From Erythrobacter sp. (GTDB lineage: Bacteria; Pseudomonadota; Alphaproteobacteria; Sphingomonadales; Sphingomonadaceae): a stretch of DNA of 29,531 bases. Shown here piece after piece: positions 1-7,519 of this stretch (its first letter is position 1; each line of letters begins with the position of its first letter). The stretch lies in the NCBI GenBank assembly GCA_002695185.1, contig NZOF01000099.1, positions 1 to 29,531 on the forward strand, given 5' to 3'. The notes below the pieces were generated by a model. It made no database searches, had not been told where the DNA came from, and was given only the letters and a program-made list of their open reading frames with translations. A program made the position numbers and the translations under genes.

Positions 1-95
1 GGCAGGTTCGGCTTAGACACCCAGTTCCTAATTCAGATCAGAGGCTTACGCCACTCCCGCCAACCCTTCAGGACACTTTTGGTGAATAAGGCGGG
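1..95. other. Unassigned left flank up to the break in the second tyrosine recombinase
   Basis: No gene or known insertion-sequence end is recognised in this stretch. All six frames are short and stop-rich here. Recombinase-like coding on the minus strand stops making family sense after the residues FGNAS, near base 96, so this stretch is probably foreign DNA that replaced the rest of that gene. It is not the missing 5' part of the ardC gene whose remnant lies at 4604. Confidence 0.4.
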
Positions 96-271
96 CTAGC
101 GTTGCCGAACGCACCCTGCCAGCGCAGGAACAGGTCGGTCGTGACATGATCGACTCCCTGCTCATCGGCATATTGCACGAAGCGGCGCAGTGCCCTTTCG
201 GCCGTGGCCAGGTCGTATCCCAGGCTGCGCCTCACGCTGAGATAGCGATCGAGTTCATGAGCGAGAGTCAT
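68..271 (-). pseudogene. Truncated second tyrosine recombinase (RitB-like N-terminus)
   Basis: The ATG at 271 overlaps the TGA of the upstream recombinase by 4 bp (ATGA), so the two genes are translationally coupled. The first 59 or so residues look like the N-terminal core-binding domain of an integrase: an LDRYLSVRRSLGY segment, then a helix ending LFLRWQGAFGNAS. The frame then runs into unrelated residues (PPYSPKVS) and stops. Intact members of this type are about 300 residues and carry the R-H-R-Y catalytic domain, all of which is missing here. The break is near base 96. I infer a dead remnant of a recombinase-in-trio operon. It could still make a short peptide, but it cannot recombine DNA. 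Confidence 0.75.
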
Positions 272-1482
272 TGTGCCTCTCCCGCCACCGGCCACGGTTT
301 TGCGATCGAGCGTAGCCCGTCGATATCCAGCTTCGCATAGATCATCGTCGAAGCCCGCGACCTGTGGCGCAACATGTCGCCGATTTCGGCAAGTGACGCG
401 CCGTTGCGCACCATGTTCGTCGCCAGGCTGTGGCGAAGGACGTGCGATCCGACATATGGGCCGGGCGGTGTGACGCCGGTGGCGGCGAAGGCATCCTGCA
501 ATATGGTGTTGATGACCTGCCCATCCTTGAAGGGGCCATTTGGCGCCCGCAACGAGACGAACAGCGTCCGTGATCCCGATACGCGCTCCTGACGGATATA
601 GGCTGCGATCGCTTCTCCGACATCCGGCGGAACAGGCAGGCGATCATGCCGCTGGCCCTTGCCCCTGACGAGCAACTCACCGGCGCGCCAGTCGACATCG
701 TCAAGCTGGATGGCGATCACCTCCGGTGCCCGCAGCCCGAGCCGCGCCATCGTCAGCAGCATCGCATGATCGCGCAGTCCATGCTTCGGATTATCACGGA
801 CCCATGCGAGCAGGGCTTCGATCTGCTCAGGCGACAGGAAGCGCGGCAGCCTCGCACCCCAGCGCTGGGCGACGGTCGGCACGCACAGCGCAAGGTTGGT
901 TTCCGTGACGCCGCGCTGGAACAGATATTGGAAGAAGTTGCGCAGGTGGGTGGCGGCGGTCTTGTCGCGATAGGGACCTTTTCTCCCGAGCAGATATTGA
1001 AGGAAGGATATTACATCGCCTGCGCTGATCGCCGCGAGATCGGTTTCGTCGCTGCCGAACCGATGGTCGAGGAAGCGGTCGGCAAAGCGCCAGGAATGGT
1101 AGATCGTACGCGGACTGATCCCGCGCTGCCTCACCAGATACTCTTCATAATCGACGCGCAACGCTGCACGGGCCATCTGCCCCGGTGTCGCGACCGGAGC
1201 TGGCACCGTGCCGCTGGCAATAAGATGGGCGACAAAGCGCCGTGCGATATTCTGGCATTTGTTGGGCTCGCGCCGGTTGCGTTCGTCATTGCGAACCAAC
1301 TCGGCCGCCCGTTCCGCTGTCAGGTCTTGTGGCGATATTCCGGCGGCTTCGATCAGGGATACCAACCGCGTCAGCAGGACCCGATAGGCCGTTATCGTTT
1401 GAGGCTTGTAGTTTTCGGCGGTCAGCCGCTCCATGAACGTAGCGATATCTCGGTCGAACAGGCATTGCAGGTCGTTCGGCAT
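268..1482 (-). CDS. Tyrosine recombinase / site-specific integrase (RitA-like)
   Basis: This is a 404-residue phage-integrase-family protein that should cut and rejoin DNA through a phosphotyrosine link. It has an N-terminal SAM-like core-binding region (about residues 10-110) with a second core-binding stretch (about 115-210), followed by the catalytic domain. The catalytic residues are visible: Arg in ARLGLRAPEV, His347 and Arg350 in HVLRHS, His373 in LRHRS, and Tyr382 in IYAKLD. An AAGGAGC ribosome site lies about 10 bases before the ATG at 1482. It is coupled by ATGA to a second, truncated recombinase. That pairing is typical of recombinase-in-trio elements, in which three tyrosine recombinases overlap head to tail. 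It is probably the internal recombinase of an older inserted element, not the integrase of the whole ICE. Whether it still acts without its partners is unknown. Confidence 0.9.
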   Translation of the reverse strand: MPNDLQCLFDRDIATFMERLTAENYKPQTITAYRVLLTRLVSLIEAAGISPQDLTAERAAELVRNDERNRREPNKCQNIARRFVAHLIASGTVPAPVATPGQMARAALRVDYEEYLVRQRGISPRTIYHSWRFADRFLDHRFGSDETDLAAISAGDVISFLQYLLGRKGPYRDKTAATHLRNFFQYLFQRGVTETNLALCVPTVAQRWGARLPRFLSPEQIEALLAWVRDNPKHGLRDHAMLLTMARLGLRAPEVIAIQLDDVDWRAGELLVRGKGQRHDRLPVPPDVGEAIAAYIRQERVSGSRTLFVSLRAPNGPFKDGQVINTILQDAFAATGVTPPGPYVGSHVLRHSLATNMVRNGASLAEIGDMLRHRSRASTMIYAKLDIDGLRSIAKPWPVAGEAQ

Positions 1483-1608
1483 TTTTCGTGCTCCTTGCTA
1501 TGGAAGCACGATCCGACCCTTGCGACCGCCCCGACCGCAATACTATCGTCAGCTCGTCATTCCCGATTAGGGCATGACGATCATGATCTTTGTTGCGGGC
1601 GGGACGAT

Positions 1609-2253
1609 ATGAAGAAGGCGACCAAGGGGCCGAGCATTAAGACGGCCCAGGCATTGCTGGCGAAGCATGAGTGCCCCGTGCCGTTCCACGAGGTACGCAC
1701 CCGCTTTCTGGGCAATATCGCAACGCCCGCGATTTCGGCCTCGCCGCTTCAGATCATCAAGGACCTTTGGGGCGGCGAACTGCCCCCCTTTGACAGCATC
1801 GAGGAGGTCAACGAACTGCTCGATACTCTGGTGCAAGGGCTCTGGAACGACCTCACCCGGCATCAGAAGCGCAGTCAGCCGTTCCGGTTGACCCGCCCGT
1901 CGACAGAGCCGACCGCCGTCGACCTGGGCCAATATGGCCTCGTTCGCCTCCAGGAACTGGATGGGTTCATTGAAGGCCTGTTCAATGGCGAAGACGTCAT
2001 CGACCTGCCTGAACGGGCGCACGAGGCCGTCGACCGTCTTGCGGAGATGCGCGCTATGATGGCGGGTATTTGCGAGCTGGTTTCGCGCGCACCGGATGCC
2101 GATGACGCCGCCAGGCTCGACACGACGTTCAGGCATTTGCGCGAACTGACGCGGATCATGGAGACCGAGATCCACGAAGCCGTATTGTCCTGCACGCGCG
2201 CGCGCCGCCAGATGATCGAGGGCATCCTCACCGAGAAGCCGACGGTGCATTGA
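1609..2253 (+). CDS. Conserved hypothetical protein
   Basis: This 214-residue soluble protein has no family I can name. The frame is open much further upstream, but that part is antisense to the recombinase. The ATG at 1609, 8 bp after a GGGCGGG stretch, is the first start outside the recombinase gene. The protein is acidic and mostly helical. It has a conserved-looking segment LWGGELPPFDSIEEVNELLD (about residues 55-74) followed by LWNDLTRHQKR, and a C-terminal run of charged helices from about residue 140 that looks coiled-coil-prone. There is no signal peptide or membrane segment. Its stop overlaps the region just before the next gene, so the two are probably co-transcribed. Its function is unknown; position suggests cargo of the recombinase element. 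Confidence 0.7.
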   Translation: MKKATKGPSIKTAQALLAKHECPVPFHEVRTRFLGNIATPAISASPLQIIKDLWGGELPPFDSIEEVNELLDTLVQGLWNDLTRHQKRSQPFRLTRPSTEPTAVDLGQYGLVRLQELDGFIEGLFNGEDVIDLPERAHEAVDRLAEMRAMMAGICELVSRAPDADDAARLDTTFRHLRELTRIMETEIHEAVLSCTRARRQMIEGILTEKPTVH

Positions 2254-2258
2254 TAGCC

Positions 2259-2696
2259 ATGATGCCCGAAGACCAACTCCGCGAGAAGCTGCGCAAGATC
2301 GAGGCGCTCTATGCTGGTGCCAAGACCGATGGTGAGAAGTCCGCCGCCGGTGCGGCGGCGGAGCGCATCAGGGTCAAATTCGAGAACGCCAGCAAGCAGG
2401 AGCGTGCCGAAGAGTTCAAATTCTCGATTACAGATCCCTGGTCCCGTCAGCTTTTTATCGCCCTATGCCGCCGATACGGCCTCAAGCCCTTCCGCTACGC
2501 GCGGATGCACCGTCAGACCGTCATTATCCGTGCCCCGGCCAGCTTCGTCCAGATGACGCTTTGGCCGGAGTTTGAGGAACTGAGCAGTGCCCTCACTGCC
2601 CATCTCGACGAGATCACCACTAAGATCATCCGCGAGGAGGTGCACGAAGCCACCCAGGATGCCGACGAGATACGCGAACCACGCCAGCTACGGTGA
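2259..2696 (+). CDS. Conserved hypothetical protein (DUF2786-like N-terminus)
   Basis: This 145-residue protein starts at ATG 2259 or 2262, 5 bp after the stop of the preceding gene. Residues 5-40 (LREKLRKIEALYAGA, then a helix ending RIRVKFE) resemble the N-terminal helical pair of DUF2786-type proteins. A conserved core follows around residue 65, with the signature DPWSRQLFIALCRRYGLKPF and a short TVIIRAPASF strand. I recall similar hypothetical proteins in many proteobacteria but know no function. There is no signal peptide or membrane helix. The gene ends 36 bp before the 3' end of the convergent IS630 transposase. It appears intact. Confidence 0.7.
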   Translation: MMPEDQLREKLRKIEALYAGAKTDGEKSAAGAAAERIRVKFENASKQERAEEFKFSITDPWSRQLFIALCRRYGLKPFRYARMHRQTVIIRAPASFVQMTLWPEFEELSSALTAHLDEITTKIIREEVHEATQDADEIREPRQLR

Positions 2697-4440
2697 GCAC
2701 AGGCGACGATATTTTTGGTGCTCCTGTCCTATTATCGCCAACGCGGGTCCTTGCAGTTGTTGCTATCGGAGAAGACTGGCGTCACGCGCTCGTTACCCCA
2801 TATGCGTTTGCCCGCACGCTTGGGATTGTCGCGGAACTGCTGGTTTCGCTCAGCAAAATAGCGGTCGATCGCGGCACGCACGGCGTCAGTCGATGGATAA
2901 TTGCTGTTGTGGATGATGGCGCGCGCCATACCGCTAAAGACAGACTCGATGACGTTGAGGAACTGGGCGCCGGCAGGAAGTGGCGCGGTCTCGACACGCG
3001 GGTGACCGGCAGCTTCAGCAGTGTCGTTGTGCTCCTCGATCCGCTTTTTCAGCTTCTTGGAGATGTGCCACGACGCCGCATCCCAAGAAAGGTAAAGCGT
3101 CCGACGATCCGCGTATCTGTCGAGGAGGGCATCCATCATGCGGATCATCTCGGTCGTATTTTTTCGGTCACTGTAAAAATGCGTTACCTGATTGCCGCTC
3201 AGTTCCAGGGCCGCCGTCATGATCAAGCATCCTTTGGACTTCTGCCATTGCGGGACAACCCGGTGGGGGCCGGGTGGGTCGAGCATCAGGCCCTGCTTCA
3301 TTTTCACGGCGAACGGACCGAACTCATCGATCGAGAAGAAGGCCTCGTCTGGGGCAAGATTCGACAAGATCGCTTGGACTGCGGCGAGCTTTTCACGATA
3401 GGCGGGATCCTGCGATGTAAGGACGATTCTCGCCTTCCGCCATTTCCAGCCAGCATCGTGGATGATCTGACGAAGGACATGCTGACAAGCGGAGAACCCT
3501 TGGCGAGTGAGCACCGCCCTGAGATCGCACATTGTCCACGACGTTCGATTAATCCCATGATCCTTCGGCGGCTCATGTAGCAGGCGGAAGACCGCAGCCT
3601 TCAGGTCTTCACTTTCAGCCTTTCGCGGTCCTCTCGTCATCGGCGCAAGAAGCTGTTCGACGCCTCCTTCCTGGTATGCCCGCAGGTACCGGCGGCATGT
3701 ATTGCGGCTTAAGCCAAGGCATGCGCTGATCCGCCTGATAGGGAAGCCCTGTTCATGCGCCAAAACTGTAATTGCGCGATTTCGCTGCCGACTCCGTGGA
3801 TCGTGGATGTTGCTACGGAGTCGATTGATAACGTCTGGGGCTCCCCGCAAGGGCAGTTCCGTGTTGTTTCCCCGGACCTGATCGATCCAGTTCACCACTT
3901 CGGTTGTACGCTCTAACCTGCGGTCTCGGTGAAGGCGTAACGCTATGCTTGCCGATCCTTTCGGTGCATGGGGAGCAAGTTGATAAGCTCGTGGCGTTCT
4001 CACGATGGTTAGTCTTTTTATGGATCCCAAATCGCCAATCGGCCGAACTACGACGTCGATTTCGGGCACTTGCACGCTGCGGCAATATCGACGAACGCTG
4101 TCGTATCCCCCGCCATAACCATGTTGATCCCGCAGTAATCGGAAGATGGCGGCGATACCTCTGCGTTCGCATTGTGGTCGAGCATCATCCTCGACGAGCA
4201 TCGCATCGATCAAACGCTCGTAATTGTTGATCAATGTTGGCTGCTTCGCGCGAACGTACCGGGGGGGCTTATCTCTCCGCAGCATCTTTCGAACAGTGTT
4301 GCGGCTTAATCCCTCCGCTTGAGAGACGCCCCTGATCGACTCTCCTCCACCGAAGACGCGGCGTCGAACACGAGTCCATAGGCCCGGATCGGTGTGCATT
4401 GTCGTTCTCGCTTACCAACTTTCTCCGGCGAGTAGAATGC
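2697..4440 (-). mobile_element. IS630-family insertion sequence (borders approximate)
   Basis: The element is defined by its transposase. IS630 elements normally insert at TA and carry imperfect terminal inverted repeats. I could not identify a convincing terminal repeat pair by eye. Weak similarity exists between the sequences near 2728-2745 and the reverse complement of 4413-4431. The limits given are therefore set by the neighbouring gene end and by the start of the palindrome cluster, not by observed ends. Confidence 0.5.
2732..4399 (-). CDS. IS630-family transposase with an IstA-like N-terminal extension
   Basis: This 555-residue DDE transposase catalyses movement of its insertion sequence. 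The C-terminal half has the IS630 DDE fold: Asp358 in SIDEFGPF, Asp440 in LYLSWDAASWH and Glu485 in LNVIESVFSGM. It ends in the family-typical NNCKDPRWR tail. A helix-turn-helix at about 215-245 (GFPIRRISACLGLSRNTCRR) is the usual IS630 binding domain. An extra HTH at about 12-45 (ESIRGVSQAEGLSRNTVRKML) resembles the N-terminus of IS21 IstA proteins. Ordinary IS630 transposases are about 340-380 residues, so the first 180 or so residues are an extension. A GAGAACGACA stretch precedes the start at 4399. The frame is intact, so it is likely active or recently so. Confidence 0.88.
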   Translation of the reverse strand: MHTDPGLWTRVRRRVFGGGESIRGVSQAEGLSRNTVRKMLRRDKPPRYVRAKQPTLINNYERLIDAMLVEDDARPQCERRGIAAIFRLLRDQHGYGGGYDSVRRYCRSVQVPEIDVVVRPIGDLGSIKRLTIVRTPRAYQLAPHAPKGSASIALRLHRDRRLERTTEVVNWIDQVRGNNTELPLRGAPDVINRLRSNIHDPRSRQRNRAITVLAHEQGFPIRRISACLGLSRNTCRRYLRAYQEGGVEQLLAPMTRGPRKAESEDLKAAVFRLLHEPPKDHGINRTSWTMCDLRAVLTRQGFSACQHVLRQIIHDAGWKWRKARIVLTSQDPAYREKLAAVQAILSNLAPDEAFFSIDEFGPFAVKMKQGLMLDPPGPHRVVPQWQKSKGCLIMTAALELSGNQVTHFYSDRKNTTEMIRMMDALLDRYADRRTLYLSWDAASWHISKKLKKRIEEHNDTAEAAGHPRVETAPLPAGAQFLNVIESVFSGMARAIIHNSNYPSTDAVRAAIDRYFAERNQQFRDNPKRAGKRIWGNERVTPVFSDSNNCKDPRWR

Positions 4441-4493
4441 GCGCACCCTGGAGACTGCGCTAGTCTCAATTGGCCGTGTCACAGATGCCCTCG

Positions 4494-4602
4494 ATTATGC
4501 CGAACTTTCGCATGGCTGATCCGCAGAAATCTGACGTTCTGCGCAGCCATGCGGCATAATCCGGTGCGCGGCATAATGCGACTTATGCCGATATCGGCAT
4601 AA
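4494..4602. repeat. Nested TTATGCCG inverted-repeat cluster with a 20-bp palindrome
   Basis: ATTATGCCG at 4494-4502 is the exact reverse complement of CGGCATAAT at 4552-4560. Inside them, GCATGGCTG (4510-4518) pairs with CAGCCATGC (4544-4552, sharing base 4552), and CGCAGAA (4522-4528) pairs with TTCTGCG (4537-4543) around the loop ATCTGACG. A direct copy, GCGGCATAAT, recurs at 4551 and 4568. The cluster ends in a perfect palindrome of TTATGCCGAT and ATCGGCATAA at 4583-4602. It looks like a recombinase-binding end of the inserted element. It is directly followed by interrupted ardC sequence. Confidence 0.8.
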
Positions 4603-4603
4603 C

Positions 4604-4915
4604 GGCCACTGGACCGGCCACGCCAAGCGGTTGGGCCGCGACTTTTCCGGGCGGTTTGGATCGAAGCCCTATGCCCGCGAGGAACTTTGCGCGGAGATCG
4701 GCGCCGCCTTCATTTGCGCCGCCCTGGGAATCGTCCCGACTGTTCGCCATGCCGATTATGTCGGTTCATGGCTGGAGGTTCTGAAAGAGGATAACCGCGC
4801 CATCTTCCGCGCCGCCAGTCAGGCGAGCAAGGCGGCGGACTATATCCTTGCCTTTGCCGAAGGCGAAGAAGCCGAAGCCATCGCCGCAACCCCGGAATGG
4901 AGGGCGGCGGCATGA
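4604..4915 (+). pseudogene. ardC: 3' remnant of an ArdC-like antirestriction gene
   Basis: The reading frame begins with GHWTGH immediately after the palindrome. It continues through RLGRDFSGRFGSKPYAREEL and EIGAAFICAALGI to a normal C-terminus. This is the final third of the zincin-like metallopeptidase domain of ArdC-type proteins, which protect incoming single-stranded DNA from host restriction. In intact family members the text before HWTGH is the HExxH zinc motif. Here the N-terminal ssDNA-binding domain and the first part of that motif are gone. There is no good start codon; a TTG at 4631 is the first candidate. The TGA overlaps the ATG of the DUF2958 gene, showing that it was once the upstream member of that operon. 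It is almost certainly inactive. Confidence 0.8.
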
Positions 4916-5352
4916 GCCTTCTCACCCCCCTGATCCGCTTGCGGCTTCGCGCCAACGCCATCGCCCGCCGCGCCGCGCAGCGCGACGGACTGCCCGAACC
5001 CGACCCGTTCCCCGTGGTCAAGCTGTTCAATCCGATGGGCGCGGCGACATGGCTGGCGACCGAACTGGACGACGATGGCGACACGCTTTTCGGCTTGGCC
5101 GACCTTGGATTCGGTTGCCCGGAACTTGGGCTTTTCAGCCTGTCCGAGATCGAATCCGTTCGCCTGCCCGGCGGGCTTGGCATCGAGCGGGACCGCTATT
5201 TCGCAGCCTATTTCTCGCTGTCCATCTACGCCAAGGTGGCGCGCAGGACCGCCCGGATCATCGAAGCGGAGGCGCTATTGGCCGGGCTGGCGCAGGCGCG
5301 CAGCCGCCGCAATCCACCCACTTCCGAGATTTCGCCCGCACCGGACGGATGA
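4912..5352 (+). CDS. DUF2958 domain protein
   Basis: This 146-residue protein matches the DUF2958 family found in conjugative elements next to ArdC. Family signatures seen are VVKLFNPMGAATWLATELD (about residues 36-54), FGLADLGFGCPELGLFSLSEIE (split over about 60-85) and a GIERDRYF segment. The start at 4912 is chosen over an in-frame ATG at 4897 because it follows a GGAGGGCGG ribosome site and forms an ATGA overlap with the upstream remnant. Its molecular role is not established. Its recurrent pairing with antirestriction genes suggests a part in establishment of transferred DNA. It is soluble, with no signal peptide. Confidence 0.88.
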   Translation: MSLLTPLIRLRLRANAIARRAAQRDGLPEPDPFPVVKLFNPMGAATWLATELDDDGDTLFGLADLGFGCPELGLFSLSEIESVRLPGGLGIERDRYFAAYFSLSIYAKVARRTARIIEAEALLAGLAQARSRRNPPTSEISPAPDG

Positions 5353-5379
5353 GCCGCGCCGCTCAATCGGCGCAATTCC

Positions 5380-5421
5380 CGGCTGCATCCGCCACCCTTG
5401 CAAGATCGACGGATGCAGCCG
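5380..5421. repeat. Perfect 12-bp inverted repeat upstream of the ParB-like gene
   Basis: CGGCTGCATCCG at 5380-5391 is exactly complementary to CGGATGCAGCCG at 5410-5421, separated by 18 bp. There is no T-run after it, so it is not a typical terminator. It lies 27 bp before the ATG of a ParB-type DNA-binding protein, so it may be an operator or partition site. It could also be an mRNA hairpin affecting translation. Confidence 0.7.
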
Positions 5422-5448
5422 GTCCACCCCAAGATGGAGTGAACTGCA

Positions 5449-7254
5449 ATGCAACTCGCAAATATCGACTTTGACAAGCTGTTTGTCAGCAAGACCAACA
5501 TGCGCCACGCGGAGAAGAAACCGGACGTGTCCGACATTCTCCCCACCGTGAAGGCAAAGGGCATTATCGTGCCGCTTGTCGTTCGCCCCGGCGAACTGGA
5601 AGGTCAGCCCGGCATGTTCGGCATCGTTGCCGGACGCCGCCGCCGCTACGCCAGCGAAATCGCGCTTTCCGAAGGGATCGATCACGGCCCCTTGCCGTGC
5701 GCGATCATGGAGGAAGGCGACGACGCCGCCGCGCTGGAAGCCTCGCTTATCGAGAATGTCCAGCGGCTCGATCCCGATGAGGTCAACCAATGGGAGTCGT
5801 TCACCCGGTTGATCCAGAAGGAAGGGCGCACGATCGAGCAGATCGGCCAGACCTTCGGGCTTACCGAACTCTATGTTCAGCGCGTCCTTGCGCTTGGAAA
5901 TCTGTTGCCCCGCGTCCGCAATCTTTACCGCGAGGGCGCGATCAACACGATGACCATTCGCCACCTGACCCTTGCCAGCAAGGCGCAGCAAAAGGATTGG
6001 CTGGCCTTGTTCGATAGCCCCGACGACTACGCGCCGACCGGCTCGCAGCTAAAGGCTTGGTTGTTGGGCGGCGAGTCCATTTCCGTCAGAGCGGCCATCT
6101 TCCCGCTCGATAGCTATAAGGGGAAGATCGTCGGCGACCTGTTCGAGCAGGACGGCTTTTTTGCCGACAGCGCCGCCTTCTGGACCGCGCAGAACGAGGC
6201 CATCGCGGCGAAGCGTGACGCCTTGCTTGAAGCCGGATGGGCGGGCGTGGAGATCATGGAACCGGGCGACTATTTCCGCAACTGGGAGCATGAACGCACG
6301 CCTAAGGAGAAGGGCGGCAAGGTGTTCATTTCCATCCGCCACAATGGCGAGGTGGAAATCCACGACGGCTGGCTTTCGGGCAAGGATGCGAAGAAAGCGC
6401 GGGCAGCGACGGCGAAGGTCGGAACGGCCGAAGCCGACCGGCAGGCCGCGCGAGACGCCCGATCCGAAACGACCGGCCCCCTGCAAACCTACATCGACTT
6501 GCACCGCCACGCCGCCGCCCGCGCCGCGCTGCTGGATTATCCCGCCGTGGCGCTTCGCTTGATGGTGGCCCACGCTATCACCGGATCGCCGCTATGGACG
6601 ATCCGCACCGAGAGGCAGGCCGCCCGCAACGACGCCATCGCGGAAAGCGTCGAAACCTGCGCGGCGGAAACCCGCTTTGACGAGAAACGCCGGGCCATCC
6701 TCGCCCATCTGCGCTTTTCGCTTGAAGCCGCGACCGTGACCGGCGGCAACGGCGAGAACGAGGGAACCGCCGTCATCTTCGGGCGGCTTCTCACCTTTTC
6801 GGACGCCGATGTGCTCGACGTGCTCGCCATCGTCATGGGCGAGACGATGGAAGCGGGAAGCGGCGTGGTCGAAGCGGTCGGCAACTATCTTGCTGTTGAC
6901 ATGGCGGGCCTGTGGACGCCGGACGACGCCTTTTTCGACCTTCTCCGCGACCGGCAGGTGATAAACGCCATGCTCCGCGAAGTAGGCGGCAAGAAGGTGG
7001 CGGACGGCAACATCACCGAGAAAGTGAAGACGCAGAAGGGCATCATCCGCGACCATCTTACCGGCGAGAACCAGCGCCCCAAGGTGGACGGATGGGTTCC
7101 CAAATGGCTGCGCTTCCCCGCCACCAGCTACACGGCGCGGCCCTTCGCCACTTTGACCCGGTGGAAGCCGGTGGAGCGGCTTATCAAGAAGCTGCCCCCG
7201 CCGCAGCCCATCGAGATCGAGCAGCCCGATCACTACGCTATCGCGGCGGAATAA
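5449..7254 (+). CDS. ParB/RepB/Spo0J-family DNA-binding protein
   Basis: This 601-residue protein has the ParB N-terminal nuclease-like (CTP-binding) fold: GRRRRYA at 62-68 and the ENVQR motif at 102-106. A KorB/ParB-type helix-turn-helix follows at about 127-150 (RTIEQIGQTFGLTELYVQRV). The large C-terminal region (about 200-600) is an extension common in plasmid and ICE ParB-like proteins; I cannot assign it. No parA is adjacent, so it is an orphan and may act as a global regulator or a DNA-maintenance factor instead of in segregation. It is a stand-alone unit: a long inverted repeat precedes it and two strong hairpins follow. The start is ATG 5449, with a GGAG (5436-5439) about 9 bp upstream. 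Confidence 0.88.
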   Translation: MQLANIDFDKLFVSKTNMRHAEKKPDVSDILPTVKAKGIIVPLVVRPGELEGQPGMFGIVAGRRRRYASEIALSEGIDHGPLPCAIMEEGDDAAALEASLIENVQRLDPDEVNQWESFTRLIQKEGRTIEQIGQTFGLTELYVQRVLALGNLLPRVRNLYREGAINTMTIRHLTLASKAQQKDWLALFDSPDDYAPTGSQLKAWLLGGESISVRAAIFPLDSYKGKIVGDLFEQDGFFADSAAFWTAQNEAIAAKRDALLEAGWAGVEIMEPGDYFRNWEHERTPKEKGGKVFISIRHNGEVEIHDGWLSGKDAKKARAATAKVGTAEADRQAARDARSETTGPLQTYIDLHRHAAARAALLDYPAVALRLMVAHAITGSPLWTIRTERQAARNDAIAESVETCAAETRFDEKRRAILAHLRFSLEAATVTGGNGENEGTAVIFGRLLTFSDADVLDVLAIVMGETMEAGSGVVEAVGNYLAVDMAGLWTPDDAFFDLLRDRQVINAMLREVGGKKVADGNITEKVKTQKGIIRDHLTGENQRPKVDGWVPKWLRFPATSYTARPFATLTRWKPVERLIKKLPPPQPIEIEQPDHYAIAAE

Positions 7255-7261
7255 CAGACCC

Positions 7262-7286
7262 GAAGGGGCGGCAGCGCCGCCCCTTC
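7262..7286. terminator. Strong hairpin after the ParB-like gene
   Basis: GAAGGGGCGGC (7262-7272) pairs with GCCGCCCCTTC (7276-7286) around an AGC loop: an 11-bp perfect stem starting 8 bp after the stop codon. There is no T-tract, so termination by this hairpin alone is uncertain. It may protect the mRNA 3' end or work with the next hairpin. Confidence 0.65.
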
Positions 7287-7314
7287 ATGCGTCGGCATCG
7301 CGCTGAAAAATCGC

Positions 7315-7352
7315 CGCCCGCGCGCCCTTCGGGACGCGCGGGCGTCTTGTTT
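7315..7352 (+). terminator. Probable rho-independent terminator
   Basis: CGCCCGCGCG (7315-7324) pairs with CGCGCGGGCG (7335-7344). A CCC/GGG extension lies around a TTC loop, and the hairpin is followed by TCTTGTTT. It ends the ParB transcript and separates it from the HTH-traF unit. Confidence 0.7.
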
Positions 7353-7519
7353 CGTCCATCGCATAGGCCGTGCCTGGCCCCGACCGTGACGCCCCGGCTT
7401 GGGTCGAAAAACCATTGGCGCGCCTTCAACCCTGCCGCGTCGGCATCCGCGCCCGCATTGTCCCGCCCGGTAACGGACAGTCCCGCACCGTCCGCACCCC
7501 ATCGGGAAGGATGCACAAT

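Larger units (their letters stand above)
96..4602. mobile_element. Remnant of a recombinase-in-trio-like element, carrying an IS630 insertion
   Basis: Grouping is inferred. The segment runs from the broken second recombinase, through one complete recombinase and two hypothetical genes, past an IS630-type transposase, to a cluster of TTATGCCG inverted repeats. The right edge is well defined because ardC coding sequence resumes at 4603/4604, directly after a perfect palindrome. The left edge is a secondary truncation. Alternatively the recombinases and the palindromes belong to different elements that landed side by side. Confidence 0.4.

Noticed and set aside
3..10. CAGGTTCG at the left edge as a copy of the tRNA-Pro T-arm (left attachment site)
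   Set aside because: Only about nine bases match and the similarity stops at once; too short to support an attachment site.
646..1608. Long plus-strand open frame joined to the hypothetical gene at 1609
   Set aside because: It is antisense to the complete tyrosine recombinase. Its residues are Arg/Gly/Gln-rich shadow sequence, and the real start is at 1609.
2693..3580. 295-residue plus-strand frame
   Set aside because: It is antisense to the IS630 transposase, which carries a complete DDE motif set on the other strand.
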